Source of the DNA: Cercospora beticola
Lineage: Eukaryota; Ascomycota; Dothideomycetes; Mycosphaerellales; Mycosphaerellaceae
Assembly: GCF_033473495.1 (NCBI RefSeq)
Contig: NC_088935.1
Coordinates: forward strand, 3,844,001 to 3,908,000
Direction of reading: 5' to 3'
DNA: 64,000 nucleotides
Made by a program: the position numbers and the translations under genes. This document shows, one piece after another, positions 22,669-36,293 of the stretch; position 1 is the first letter of the stretch; each line of letters opens with the position of its first letter. The notes beneath the pieces were generated by a model. It saw nothing but the letters and a program-made list of their open reading frames with translations. It did no database searches and was not told the DNA's origin.

Positions 22669-25600
22669 TCATGTATATGTACGGGCAGCAGCTAGTAAGG
22701 GAGACGAGCAGCTAGCGTGGCTGGCTGGACCACTCGGGCCTGCGAGCAGCATCTGCGTTGGAGATCCAGGCTTTGCATGGATCGCGTCTGTTCTGTCTCC
22801 AGACCTGCAAACGCACGCGCCAGCTGTACCGCACCGACGGCCTCGTCTATCAGACAAGGCCGCTCCCGCGCCGGAGAGGCTTTCGCCAGCGTGCTGCAGC
22901 CGCGCGCGAGATAGAGAGAAGCCAAAAGGCATCAGTCGACACAGAGAAACCAGGCCGGCGGCGAGCAGCACCGTCTGCTTCTCACGCAGCCTCGCAGGGT
23001 CAGTCTGTCTGCGCAACGGCAGGCCCCCGTTTCGACATGAGGGCACGACCGATACTGCCACCTGCGCTCGGTTGTCGTCTTCCACCTCGTCGTCTTCACC
23101 ATCGTCTTCGCGGGCACCCCCCGGTCACCACGCGCGTGCCGTACATACTACGTGCGCGCGCAGCCCAGGCCGGCGTGACCAATTCGCCAAAGTAAAAAGG
23201 CTACTGCGTCGTCCGCTGCCCTCATCGGGAAATGAGCGAGGTCCTGCGCGTGCTTTGTTAGGCGAGACTGCTTTGTTGTTTCCTGTCCTGTGCCGCGCAG
23301 AGGGAGGATCCAGCGGGTCGAGCGCGATCCCTGCTCGCCCGAGGCGATTGGGCAGCGTTAGCCTTTCCGCTCGTCTCGTCTCAGACAGACAAGGGCCTAG
23401 TCCATGCGTCGACCCAAGCTTCTGGCTACTCCCCAACTGAATCTCCAGAGCTTGTTGCTCGCCCGCCAAACCTCACCAGCCCAGCGCAGCGCACTCTTCA
23501 CACGCGCCCGCCCTCCCACCCGCGCCATCTCACCAGCGCCTCTTCCCTATCGAGATCGAAACATTGCGCAATCTTGGCGTTCCGCTGTCCCTGCTGCCCG
23601 AGAACCGCGGTGCCGTCTGCTCACGCACGTATGCCATGATTATGCACGCCCACCTGCTTCCACGCTTCCACGCAGCACTGCGCACACTCCCTCCTCCCAC
23701 TGCCCGCATCATGATCAGTGATCAGCAAGCGAGAGGAGGCCATGCAGAGCGGGACCGAATCGAGCGCAGTGACACTCGTGCCTGTGCCTGCCTGCGCTCT
23801 CTGGACACAGATCGCGCCAATGGGGCCGGCGGCTTGCTTTGCGCAACTGCTCATGACAGCTTTGCACCATTTCGCTTTCTCCTCTCCTCGTGCCCCTCAG
23901 CCGAGTGCAGCTGTGCCTCATCTCGCCTGCAGATGCATCTACCATCACACAGCAGCAAGGCTGCGGCCTGGAGCAGGGGCCGCGCTCTCCAAATCCACCC
24001 AAGGCAAACCCACGCCACGACTGCAGCACACGGCGACAAAGATAGACTCGCGGGAGGCGTCCCGGATCATCGCAGCTTGAAATTGGGGCGCTCTCTCGGA
24101 TCTCCTTGGTCACGCTGCCACGTGCGACTGCTGCAGCGTCAAGCGTTTCCGCCGCCCACTCTTCGCACAAATCGCACCCGCTAGTGCTCCTGGTGCGACT
24201 CGATCTTGTGCATCCACGATGACCGTTGTGTGCTCGATCGAGCGACCCGCTCCAGGTGAGCGTGAAACTCAGGTCAAAGACACCGAGCAGGCTGCGAGGG
24301 CCAGCGCTCACCTGCGGAACGACTGGATGATCAGCTCTTTTCGCTGCCGAATCCGCCTGTGGTATGTGCGCTTCTGCACGAAGCTAAACCACGCTGGCCT
24401 CACATGGATGATGGAGATCAACACTGCTCATCCATGCGAATGGCGTTGCAAGCGAGCGCACTATGCCGCGGCTGTGGCTCTCTTCACCCGTTGTCGGGTC
24501 CTGTGCTCGACGATGTGGCTGCTTGGACATTGCTTCGTTGCACCAACACACTGTCAAGCCTGCTGTACTTCACCATGCGCCCGCTACTGCCATCTTTCTG
24601 GTCACAACACTCGCACTTCCAACAACATCTCGTACTCTGCTTCGTCGCTCCTCATCACATCCAGGCTCCACCCCTACCAATATTGCAGGATTCGTTAGCT
24701 CAACCTTCAAAAGAGGGAAGCACCACGCACCAATCAGCTTGCTCAATAAGCGAGAAACAGCTGCAAAGAGAACGCGCTCGGAGGGCGCACGACTCGGTCC
24801 GCGCTGCCTGCTCCCTGTAACTGCTCTAGCGTCGACTCTCTCTGTTTTACGCCTTTCCCGCACGGGAGTCCGTATGGCTGCGGCCTTCGAACCCACGATC
24901 TCGTCTACCAGAGCGTGCCTCAGGAACTCCTTCGCTGCCATTCGAGCGTCATGCAGCACTCCGCGGAGCGTGCTTCCAGACGAGACCTCTGACTGGCGCG
25001 CATGTCATGCGTGTACGGGGTCGCCGAACGCTAGCATCGAGTGGCAGACACGATGCATCGTGGAATCGCCCAACGCGGACGCTTCAACGCCATCTCTTGC
25101 TGAACATGGCTGCTGCTCTTCACTTTTGCGCCTTCTTCCATGCACCCGCCATCCCATGCACCTTCCGCCGGGATGGTGACGGTGCATTTGACTTCGATCT
25201 CTCCGCATGCTGGTCTTCGCGTGTGTGCCAGGGGAGCGCTGGCGAGACGCTGGCCACCAGAGATCTAGCCAAACTCAAATCATGCAACGGTCTGGAACCC
25301 CACCCTGGCATCCGGACCATTGCATGAATCAGACACTGACAATGACAATACCGCAACCACTATTGATGATGAGGTGTCTTCACATGCATGACAGTTTTGT
25401 GAACGCCGGCACATTCGATCCTCCAAACCCGCTGCAGCACCCAGGATTCTACCTTGGAATCTGCTATTCGTGTCCAGCTTCCAGCATCCTGCAAAGCAGC
25501 CAAGCCGCTTGGAGACTAAGCGCGTATCCAGATGACGCTCCAGTCTACGCGAAACGCTGTAGACCTCGCGTTCACTGCCGGATGTGTGCACCATATGAGC

Positions 25601-28600
25601 AGCTAAACACACTTTGTACACTTCTCAGCGTCGCGGCCGGTACTTCGCTCATATGCCTCGTATATGCCAGGTCTGCCCTACCGACGAGTCAAAGCTTTTC
25701 CACTGGCGCGGATGAGGCGCTGCAGCCGTCCAATCCACCTCGATTTCGACACTGTCGGTTGGCGCAGCGCTAGAAGCGCAGGTGATGTGGGAGTGTCGCG
25801 TGGCCGCCATCTCACGCTTTGCTGGAAATGAGCACTGCCCCGGAGAGTGCTTTTCGATGAAGCTTAAACCCAAACACCTTGGCCTTACCGCCTAGTGGTG
25901 GTGATGGCTCATCTGGCGGCGCCACTACTGCGCGCAATTGCGCCGGACGCGGAGTGACTGCTGCCACCACCACGCTGCTTTACTCTGACCAGGCTGACCT
26001 CTCAGCTCTCGCCATTTTGGGAATGTGTGACAATCGCTGCTTGCCTCTTCCAGCGACAATGCTGCTGATCCGACCGAAAGCACGGCAATGCACTTCGGGT
26101 TTCCGGTCATTATTGCTCCCATGGGATCACACTCGGGGAGTTGCGACGGACCGGCTCTGCTCCATGATGCTGGCAGCCACATCACCATCCTTCGTCAATT
26201 GCCATGTTCTTGCCACGTGCTTTACAAGGTCCTGGACTCGCGGCCGAATCTGGACTTCTGCACAACGTCTCTCTATACTTTTCACCCTTTTTTTGCACAG
26301 CGGGGATGCATGGTCGTCTTCGGAAAGTGCTCGGGGTGCTACGACACAGTCTTCCCAAGCAGGTTCTGCTTTTCGCTTCCTCTCTCGGTGCCGAAGAGCT
26401 GGCTAACGACTAGAGTTCTGGAACTTCCCTCACACTAATCATGGCCCAGCACCGACTACGTACTGCCCTAGCACTCCCATCGTCATCACACATCTGGAGC
26501 AATGACAGTGCATGTGCATGTGTGTAGACTCGCTAAGCTGTGTGGAGCATGGTATCTTCGTATATCACCTAATCTGTAATCAAATACTTCGCACCTATGC
26601 GAGCGCTTGCTAGGAACAGACGCTGGACAAGCACGAAAGGAGTGCCTGGATCCATCCTACAGTACTGCTCTGCATCTCATCAGGACGGACAGCAGCGGAA
26701 TGCATTGTGCATGCACTAGACATGCCAACGAGGCAGCCCATTCGCGCCGACCACCGCCATTCATTGCCATCAATCCAGAAAAGCAAAAGCCAATCTGTCT
26801 CCAGAACGCCTCTTCGCGTCGTCTTGACCTTGCTCCGCGCTTCGCCTTACGCCTCTTTCTTCGGCACATACCTACGCCATGCGTATCACGTCAAACGAGC
26901 GCCCTTCATTATGGCTGTCGTGAGCCACCTCATTCCTACTGGTCCAGCGCCATGGGCTGTTGAAGCGTAACGCCCGTCCATGCCCGGAGCGCCCGTGGGC
27001 TTGCACCTGCAGCAGCCAGCTAGCAGAGGTGGTGTGAGGAGGCTACTGTCTATTGTTCGGCTTTCGCTTGCTCGTCTCCGGCATGCCCTATCCTTGTCGG
27101 CCTGCCTTTGGCGAGCACGAATTTGATCCTGCTGGCATGGCATTACCACATTTGTAATGATGAAGCTACCGCTTTTGGAAAGGGAGAATTGATCAAGGAC
27201 GGAAGCGAGTGACTTGATATCGGAGTACTGACAACCGATGTCTAGTAACCTCTGGTGAGACTTTTCCGAGGACTCTCGAAGGTCACAAGTCCGCAGGCGA
27301 GTGACGGAACGCATTTCGTATCGCGATCTGAACAGCAACATGACTGTTCTGAGCGTATACCGAACAGCTTTCCTGCTGTACCGTTGACTTCCGCATGCTA
27401 AGTCGGCTCAACAAACTCATCTCGGAGTCCTCCCCTTCCTCTTAGCCTTCGGCCCTTCTCGACCATCATCTTCCTCATGCATGGAACGACTCGTGAACCA
27501 CGAGTTCTTCAAACGTCCGTCTGGAATTGCCGTTGTGATGATTCAAAAGGGTGCGTATCTCGGTATATCCTGCTTCGACGTTGTCGGTGGCTAGACTGTG
27601 CTTCTCTGCGTTGAAATGGCTTGAATTTAGCGTCCAACGGTTCTGGTGAGAAAGAGAGACACCATCGGATGAACATCTCCCCTTCCGCAGTAACCCGCAG
27701 ACTCGCAGAGACCAGGACATGTCAGAGCACATTGTTCCTCATCAGTCGGCATGCCGGACATTTGGAACGGCCGTATCTCCTGCCTCGATCGCACTATCGT
27801 CCTGCCGTCCTCAGTGTGTACAGGTTCCTCGGCTTTCTCAAGCTGACATTTACCTCGCCCTCATCTATCGACGGACAGACATTGCGCCTCGGCAATGCCT
27901 TCCCAGTGCCATAGTTGTCCGAGCAGAAAAGAACGCTGGGATGGGAAGAGCACAGGTAGTTGCCGAATGCGGACAAACCATGCATGTCGATGCCCGCATT
28001 GAACTCATGAAATGGCGCAGCAATTGCAAATGTGAAGCCATGGCAAGTCTACGATTCTAGTCTGTCTGTCGTTCGTTCCTATGATCAGATCTTTTACGCT
28101 GGCTTTGGACATTCTCCCGCTGCGTTATAGTCGAACGACTGACAGTCCCGCTGCTAAGATGTCTTGTGCTTGACTATATCTTCGTGGAGAAGAGAACGAA
28201 GGGAACCCTTTCGTGAATAGCACATTCTACAAATGACGCTGTCGATGTGGACTTGTGGCGGAGGGCAAAACAAAGGCTTCAGGTATAAGAGATGAAGCTG
28301 GTCTACGCTAAGGTAAGGTAGGAGAAATCTCCTTAAAACGTGGAATCATGTACGTAGAGTTTGACGATCCATAGACTAATACACAGACAGACGCATGGAA
28401 TCAACGATGGCAGGCACAATGCATGTTCTGATTTGCTAGGTGACAGAATATTGTATGTCTTGCCGTCTCGAGAGGCTTTCTCCTTTGCGCGCTAAGTCGA
28501 TGAGATCCAAGTATGCTTTGCTTCTACAGATCCCATAGACCCATCCCACTTGTTGCGATATCTTGCAGCAAAGGAAGCCAGTTTGTTGAGCAGTTTCGAC

Positions 28601-30799
28601 ATGCAATGAGATGTAAGATCCAACTGTTTGGGTGGATTGTCAGTTACGAGTACGTACACTGCCTTCTATCTGAGCCCTTTCCTCGTTTCTTTGTTACGAG
28701 CTTACTTGCCCTTCATATCTCAGCAGTTCAGCCCGCCTGAATGGAAAGTCTACGCTTTCCGTGACGTCTTGATCTTCTCAGCGTGGTGCACATCGCTGTT
28801 CGACGAAAGCAATGGCATGACAGCGATGAGCGAACACTTGAGTGTGTGTGCTGTGTAAGACTAAGAGAACCATTGTTAGGTCATAGAAGTTGTCAGGTGA
28901 AGCATAGGATGAGATATGTTTGTGACATCGGCTTGGATATAGCTTGGTTAGAATTGCAGTTTTTACCGTAAACAAAATGCCAACGGCTGGGTGTAGTCAG
29001 ATCTGCTGGTGATGAACACTCATCGTTCAAAATTTCTTTCACGAGGAGTGCAGGCACTGATAGGTTGGAAAGTGAGAGTGAGAGTGAAGGACGGTGTTGA
29101 TGGCACAGCGACAGAGATCCAGCAGACTTGGTCACAAACAGCCATCGCAGTACTGCTTTTGGCACATCAGGAATGATGTACAAGTGGTTTGCCGATACCT
29201 GTAGCCTGCCCTGCGAGAGACACGATACTTTGCCAGCCCATGTCACACTCGCATTCGTGAAGAACGCCCATGTCTTCGTCAAAGGATCCATAGAGCAGTC
29301 CAGACCACCAGGCCTGTACGTACGGTAAAGCCGATATCTATCCGCCCTCGCTACTCTACATTGCGGTCCCGAGTCCGCTCGTGTTTCGCAGCCGAGAAGT
29401 CTGCGAACTCCCAGGGAGATATCAGACCATAAGTTCGGCGATGCCGCAAGCGAGAGAATGGATCACGTCGTGTGCTGTCCTCGTCTCTCGCGATCTAACG
29501 GACGTGGAGGTTCGCGAGGATCGCGATTCGCCGCTAATTTCGGTCTCCTCGGACAGGTGTGCTTGATGAGACGTGCAGCTTCTTGGATCGGCGTGGTAGT
29601 TCGGCATTTGATATATGTCCTTGGGGAGTTTGGAGGACTATAGCAGTCCCGACGATGACCTGCAAGCTATGGCAAAAGGTTGTCATAGGTCAGGAATTGG
29701 AAGATCATCGAATGCGAGTGGGTATCATAGACGCTGCTCGAGTGCGGAGACGTATCAAAGCGTGCAAGGAGCAGTGTAAAGACTGGCAAGAAGCTGTTCC
29801 TCCAAGATGCTCTCCCGTTCGGCATGAGCGATTCAGGAACCTACGAGACGGTAAGCAAACTGCAATCTTGTCTTGCCGACGTCCTATGAAATGCAACCCG
29901 ATCGGCGATTGTCAGGGATGAACGTCTCTGCGACAGCTGGCGCACGCTGGCATGGCAGCACTTGATCAGTGGCGATAATTCCAGTGACCAGAGCCGCATT
30001 TGCAGCGTTAAGATATTGGCCGAAGCGCCCGTGCTGGACTGACGTTATCGAACGCAGCCAGGTCGATACCACACTGACGTGGAGACATGATACAGCAAGA
30101 CGCCTTGAGGCCCGTGAAAAGTCGACCTTACCTACGCGCTCGTAGCTGCATCCACTACCATTAGAGTCCTGGGCGGCAATATTGAACCCCATTAAAGCGG
30201 CCGGATCCTGACACACGCTCTCATCTCAAGAATCGAGCACGCAAAGAATTTGCGAAGTCGTGACATGCCGTCGCCCTACCACAGTAGGACTGCTCAAAGG
30301 GACATCGCCTGAATCCTGTGCCCACCAGCTGGAAAGGCATGCTCTCTCTGAGTTCACACAGCTCTTTCAGACGGAGGAGTGAAGTCGGATTAGACTACCA
30401 CCACATTCCTACACGTCAGAGCGGTACATTCAGAGCGGCTGTTGGTTTCGAGTCTTGATGACGATATGGCGGAACGTGGTCAAACATGGCTTCTGTTGGG
30501 CGTTTCCACGTGGAAAGTCTGATGGAGCTTGCTTCGGGCGGGCTGGCTGGGCTTTGAGGCTTCGGGTTGGGCGTTCGTGGTGCTGGAGAGATGCGTCTGG
30601 CTGGAGCAGAGTGTGGTACCGTTAGTGTTCGATGGGTGGGAGAAGGTTGGAAGGTGGTTGTTGTTTGTAGAAGGTGGTGGTACCGTGTCATTGGGCAGGT
30701 ACGACATCTTGGCGGGCGATCCCTGAGCGAAGCTCCGTCTATTCATGTGCAGCTATACACTTTTGTTGCGACTACACACTGCACCACACACTCCACGCC
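22669..30799. other. 8.1-kb gene-free interval
   Basis: No open frame here has a recognisable domain, signal peptide plus cysteine pattern, or convincing splice chain. Long frames in the GC-rich part (22586-25200) lie on top of each other on both strands; the largest, 284 aa, starts at GTG rather than ATG. From about 26400 the composition becomes balanced and frames become short. No tRNA, rRNA or tandem repeat was found. The left part is probably the promoter of the C2H2 gene and the last few hundred bases the promoter of CHS5. An unannotated non-coding RNA cannot be excluded. Confidence 0.45.
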
Positions 30800-32055
30800 A
30801 TGTTGGTTTCCCTCACCGTCGGCAAGGTCGACGCCGGTGTCGCGGTTCTTCTGACCGAAGACAAGCGACTGGTAAGATGATGCCCATGCAACTCTGACGA
30901 GATCCTTCCAACAAGCCAGCTGTTAACCGTTGGCCATAGATTGAATTCCCGTCCATACTGCTCCCACCCGACATCCAATCTGGGAGCATCGTCGACATCA
31001 ACGTCGCTCGCAACCAGCAAGCCGAGAGCATCGCCGACCAGAAATTTCACGCCCTCCAAACTGACATCTTGAGCGCATTCGGCGCTCAGTCCCCCCAACC
31101 TCCTCAATTGCGCTGTCGCAATGCCACGCAGACGAGTATCGTGCTCGAATGGGATCCTGTCGAGCTCGCGACCGCCGAATTTCGCAGCCTGAGTCTGTAT
31201 CGCAATGGCACGAAGGCTGGCAATATTCCTCGTGACAAGATGAGCACCAAGATCAGTGGACTGGCATTGGACACCGAATACACCTTCCACTTGGTGTTGA
31301 GAACGAGCGCGGGACAGTACTCGTCAGAGAAACTGAATGTCAAGACACACAAGATGACCGATTTGCACGGCATCACCATCACGCCAGGTGTAATGCCTGG
31401 CCAGCTGAAGGACAGCTTGGCCGAGACAGTGAACAGAATTGGCGCGAAGATGATCGACTCCGTTCGCATAGACACCACACATTTCGTCTGCACCGAAGCG
31501 AGAGGTCAGGCGTGGGAGAAAGCAAAGGAGATGAACGTGCCAATCGTAGTGCCAGATTGGGTCAAAGGGTGTGAGAGAGAAGGCAGAATTGTTGGTGTGC
31601 GAGGCTATTACCTCGATGCTGATCCCAAGTTGCGACAAATGGGCCCGAGTACGCATCAGCAGCGCGCGAGTGTTACGAGTATACCCGAGCGAGCGAGAGA
31701 CAGTCCTAGGATCGAGACCACGCCGCCCACCCCAGAACGCTCAGGCAATACGAGACGTGACGAGGAGGACGAGGGCGTGTCTTCGCCTGGTGTGGAACCG
31801 CCAACGCCGCCGCCGAAGCCTTCGAGTCCGCAAGAACGGATCCCGCAGACGGCCGGCGTATCTTCGTCATCGGTGACGGGAACGACGTTGAATGAGAAGG
31901 AAGCTGAATCATCAGACGAAGAGTCGGACGATACTGAGACGGAGGATCCCGAGAAGTCGACTTCAGCCGGCAAAGTGAAAGAAGCCAGTGATACCGATGT
32001 TGGCAAAGCACCACCTTCTGCAGGAGACGAGCAATTCTCGGAAGTGGAACTATAG
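30800..32055 (+). CDS. chs5: Chs5, exomer scaffold for chitin synthase export
   Basis: Exons 30800-30871 and 30940-32055 give 395 aa. The 68-nt intron starts GTAAGA and ends CCATAG. The first about 65 residues match the Chs5 N-terminal oligomerisation segment (LTVGKVDAGVAVLLTEDKRL). A fibronectin type III fold follows at about residues 78-163, with SIVLEWDPV and YTFHLVLRTSAGQ, and then a BRCT fold at about 166-255, with THFVCTEARG and VPDWVKGC. The tail is Pro/Ser-rich and then very acidic. In yeast Chs5 works with ChAPs (Chs6, Bch1) at the trans-Golgi to sort Chs3 and a few other cargos to the cell surface. The FN3-BRCT pair is diagnostic. It is shorter than yeast Chs5 because the Lys-rich C-terminal repeat region of yeast is absent. 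Confidence 0.95.
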
Positions 32056-33433
32056 CACAGCATCTTCGTTGCTTTTGTCGCGGCAGAGACGCTGTCTGCA
32101 TTTATCACGACTGGAGCGGCTTTCTGCGAACCTGACATGATTCTTCTGGGGCTTCATTCAAGGGAAGAACTCAACAATATATGCTTACGAGTATAAACAA
32201 ACAACAATTCGGACTCCTGTGCGCGCTCGTGCCATTCGCAGGGTGCGCCGACGATAGCAAGTCATCGGAGAAGATAACTGATCCCACAGAGCCGGTCTAT
32301 CAAACAGCGCTGGGGTCCTTCGAGCGAGTTGCTTCGGGGCACTCAGTAGACACGTGATCAAATGGCATTGACATTGACGAGCGATCACGAGTGAATAGGT
32401 ACCCCGAATCACCGAATGGCTTCCCAGCTCCAGTCCAATGCCACAACGCCCTGCAGCTGACATTGCGGTACCTCCAGTGACAGGATCGAATCCTGAGACA
32501 TTATGCAGAGCGCGACATCACAGCCGAGGGAAGCACACCGAATGATTGTGCATCGCGATCCTTATTTCCAATTTCACAACTGTGCAGAAGAACGATAACA
32601 ATACTGTTCCATTGATCCTCAGCGTTGGATTTGCTCTCCTCCGCAGGCCTCACATGAGAATCGACTCTAGCCACACGAAGAGCAATTGACAGAAAGAAAT
32701 TCAATGGCAAGTTGACATTATCACTGCCGACACTATACGACGGCCGACCGGGTGGAAGTTCGGAAGTATAGGAACCTGCATGAAAACCGAAGCTCTCAAG
32801 CTCTACAATTGGTACACGTTGCATTCGACGCTTCAAGGCCCAGTATTTTCTGTTCGCCTATGCACATTTTGCATAGTCTATCAACCATGGAGACTTACAC
32901 CATTGAGTCCACTAATATTTCACATTGGCAACTTGTCATTGGTGTAAGATGATGCGGTATTTGCACATTGAAGGCAAAGGTCGGTGAAGCTACCTGTGCG
33001 GCAATTGTTCTTTGTTCGTGAAGATCTCAAGGTCAAGTCATTTGGAATAGTACATCAAGGACCTTGTCACTGACTGTCCTACCTAGACGACGCTAGGCAG
33101 TTCGTCAGTAAAGAACGCGGGAACTTTTCTAGCTAATGTCTTGAGCAGTGAAGAGCACCAATGAAGGCTTGGCACTTATCTCTTGGTCTGAATCTAATGC
33201 CGGACTAGAGCATCTAAGACATGGAAAAGAAGAGACCCGAGGTCGGTTCATGTAGGCTTTCGCACGAATGCTGAAGAAATGGAGATCATTCCGAGAGAAG
33301 TGGCGAGAGCTGTCTGGTGGGGTGAGAAGACAAGTGGATGAAAGGTGCTGACTGCTCATGAAATCGAGTATTTTCTTTCAGGCTAGGATTCTCGACTTCT
33401 TGGGAAGGACATGAGTCCTGGAACGTAGAAGTG
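32056..33433. other. intergenic interval between CHS5 and transporter gene
   Basis: This is 1.4 kb holding the CHS5 3' flank and the transporter promoter. Open frames are short and overlap. I checked a tRNA-T-arm-like string near 32480 and rejected it. Nothing else is seen. Confidence 0.5.
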
Positions 33434-35452
33434 ATGACGAAGATGGGTGCCACGGAAGAGATCTCCGCGATTGCTTCGTCCTCTGCTTCTTTCTCAGCGG
33501 CGCCTCAAGACACATACACCCCTACATCAAACGAAGAGAAGGAGCACTCACTGCCTACCTACAACACCACCACCAATCCCGTACAAAGGGATCACAATGG
33601 CTCCTTCGCTTCGCACTGGCGCACCGCCTGGTCCGAACTCAAACACACTCTCACGACCCGTGATGGTCTGATCGGTTCCTACGACTATGCCTACCTCTTC
33701 ACTCCAAACATCTATCCCTTCAACAAAAAGTACCGAAACCACATCCCACCATTCTTCTACCCCGACGACCGAATTCCTCTACTTCTGATTCTCATCCTCG
33801 GAATCCAGCATGCTCTTACCATGATTTCCGGCATTGTCACACCAATTCTGGCGATATCACGCGGAGCCTTCTACCTCTCTACCCAAGACACCGAGAGTCT
33901 GATTTCTGCCGGGTTCATCACGAGCGGAATAGCTACTCTGCTGCAGATTACGAGGTGTAGGATTCGAGGAACACCATATTACATTGGGTGTGGAGTGCTC
34001 TCCGTGGTTGGCCCAACTTTTGATATAATACCAATTGCTCTGAAGTATGGCAGCGATTTATATTCCCGCGGAATGTGCCCGCTTCAAGAGATTGATGGCA
34101 CAATGACACGACTACCTTGCCCGGACGGATATGGAGCTCTGATTGGCACGTGTTTGGTCTGCGTCTGGATGCAATTCTTAGTCTCGCTGATACCGGCGAA
34201 GACGCTGAAGAGGATATTCCCGCCAACGGTCACGGGATTGTTGCTGCTCGTGCTGGGGGCTTATCTTGTGACCACCGCCGGGGAGAGTTGGGGTGGCGGA
34301 GCAAGTTGTCTGGATGGACAGGGAGTGAACGCTTTGTGTCCTAACATTAATGCTCCGAGGTGAGTTACATTTTCATTCTCTCCAGCCGAGAAGTAGTGTT
34401 GCCTATGCAAGTGAAAATGATCGAGAGATGTCTTGGGCTGACAGATATTGGTTCTTCAGGCCACTACCATGGGGCGACCCAAAGTTCATCGGTATCGGTT
34501 TCTCCGTCTTCGTTACGATTCTTCTCGTCGAAATGATCGGCTCTCCATTGATGAAAAGCGCCAGCATCATCTTCGGCCTTGCAGTCGGCAGTGCGATCTC
34601 CGGGGCCACGGGTTTCTGGTCTGATACTCAAATTCAGCAAGCTCCCACTGTGACATTTCTCTGGGTACGAACCTTCAAGCTGAGTGTCGATGGCACCCTG
34701 GTCTTGCCATTGATGATTCTGTTCATTTGTGAGGCCATGGTGTGTATGCCTTCTATCGCGGCGACTTCTGAAGCAAGCGGTATCGAAACCGAGGGCGAGA
34801 AGGCGAATACGAGGATCCAGGGTGGGATTCTGTGTGATGCTATTGGGAGTTTGATTGCGGGCTTGGGAATGACTATACCGATGGTTAGCCATGCTGGTAA
34901 TAACGGGGTGATTGTGGTGACAAGTAATGCGGTAAGTCGCTTCTCAAGATCTGTCTGTTGTGGAGAATGAGCTGATTCGTTTTGTAGAGCCGCCGAGCTG
35001 GCTATTGCGCCAGTGTAATCACAGTGTTGATGGGAGTGTTCGGGAAATTTGGCGCGGTATTTGCATCAATGCCTAGCACTGTGTTGGGTGGTATGCAGAC
35101 CTTCCTCTACGCTACCATCGCCATCTCTGGTATGCGAATCTTAGCGACGATTTCGTGGACCCGGCGGAACCGCTTCATCCTCTCAGCTGCTTTTGGTCTG
35201 GGTTTACTCGACATCGTGGTACCAGAATGGTTTTCGCAGGTGCTAGAATACGATGGCAGCAATGTGCATTTGATGGGCTTCCTGCAAGGCGTCAACTTGA
35301 TAGTAGAAACTCCCTTCATCTTGAGCATGATTGTGGGCGTTCTGCTGAACACTATTATGCCTCGAGACCGGAGAGAAGACCATCGAGCGCATACACCCTT
35401 CTCTGAAGAGTTGTCCAGGTCAGCACACACGAGTACGAAGCGGGATGCATGA
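33434..35452 (+). CDS. nucleobase-ascorbate (NAT/NCS2) family transporter with altered signature
   Basis: Exons 33434-34359, 34460-34931 and 34988-35452 give 620 aa. Introns of 100 and 56 nt have GTGAGT/GTAAGT donors, and the start is the first ATG of the frame. After an about 80-residue polar N terminus the chain holds many hydrophobic spans, in line with the 14-helix NAT fold, including DRIPLLLILILGIQHALTMIS, which matches the family's first helix. The NAT signature, QNNGVIALTR in Aspergillus UapA, is here GNNGVIVVTS (G455 to S464). By spacing, the residues matching UapA E356 and D360 are V403 and S407. Members are plasma-membrane H+ symporters of xanthine, uric acid, uracil or ascorbate. 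The substrate here is probably different or unknown. It converges on the PrpF-family gene 841 bp downstream. Confidence 0.93.
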
Positions 35453-36293
35453 TAGACCTGGTTGAGTCGTCGCATCGATATGCACTCTACGTAATCAATG
35501 TTGAGACTGTCAGTCCCTGCTTCTGAGCTATTTCTTCAACCTGGTTGTCGCATCCACTGGGGGTCCTTCCATAGTTACGCATCAGTGGGAGAGGTTCGTG
35601 CGATTTCTACATGGGTCGTGGATCTGTCTCCAATGGTGCATCTGAGTCTTGGCGTTGGTTGGCTTCTGCAAGATCATGGGTGTGGTCCAAGGGTTGCGCA
35701 GATACGACGTTGAGGTTGTGGGACGGCCAGGGTAGATATGCAAGTATGCATACTCCGGCGTCTTCGTCAGACGTTGAAGGCTTCAAGCGAGCTTTGTGGT
35801 TGGCGAGTGGGTCTGCGGGTCGCACGAACCCGGGTTCGACACATCGATGATCAGCGTAATACACACAGACACCTTGCTTATCGTCGGTGTGGCGTGGCAG
35901 ATGGGCGATTTCATCCTGGTCTGGACTGTCTTCACTCCAGCCATGATGGAGCTTCCTCCGAGATTGTCTGGAGATGAGAGAGTAGGAGCAGCAGCATCGG
36001 AGAAGATCACATTGGTACGGAAAACTTGATCCAGATTGTATGCTATGTGTTGCATCCATAGCGCGCCATCACTCACCGAGATCACCGCCTCTTTCGGGTC
36101 TCATCCATCACCAGGACCGCTTTAGGCAGCATTTGCCTCCCAAGTGATGAGGATTCTTGGGGGTCACATTGGAGGACGACCCTGCCTAGAAGTGCGGCAT
36201 TCAAGCACATGAAAATGGGACGTTCTGCCATCTGTCCTCTCCAGCACCTCAAGATTACCAGCTGAAGCATGCATCCACTAAGTAGCTTCACCT
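35453..36293. other. convergent 3' flanks, no gene seen
   Basis: This is 841 bp between the stops of the transporter (plus) and the PrpF-family gene (minus). Short overlapping frames only; none has start, length or composition to support a gene. Confidence 0.5.

Noticed and set aside
22586..23440. 284-aa plus-strand open frame
   Set aside because: It starts at GTG, overlaps other open frames on both strands, has Arg/Ser/Pro/Ala composition set by high GC, and no motif.
24880..24930. Minus-strand tRNA-like string around TTCGAACCC
   Set aside because: The stem halves do not pair and no acceptor stem can be drawn.
24463..25179. 238-aa ATG-started plus-strand open frame
   Set aside because: No domain, signal peptide or introns; composition follows local GC; other frames on both strands are also open. 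A gene cannot be excluded, but nothing supports it.
32470..32500. tRNA T-arm-like string (GGATCGAATCC)
   Set aside because: The loop begins ATC, not TTC, the stem has four pairs, and no D or anticodon arm lies at the right distance on either strand.
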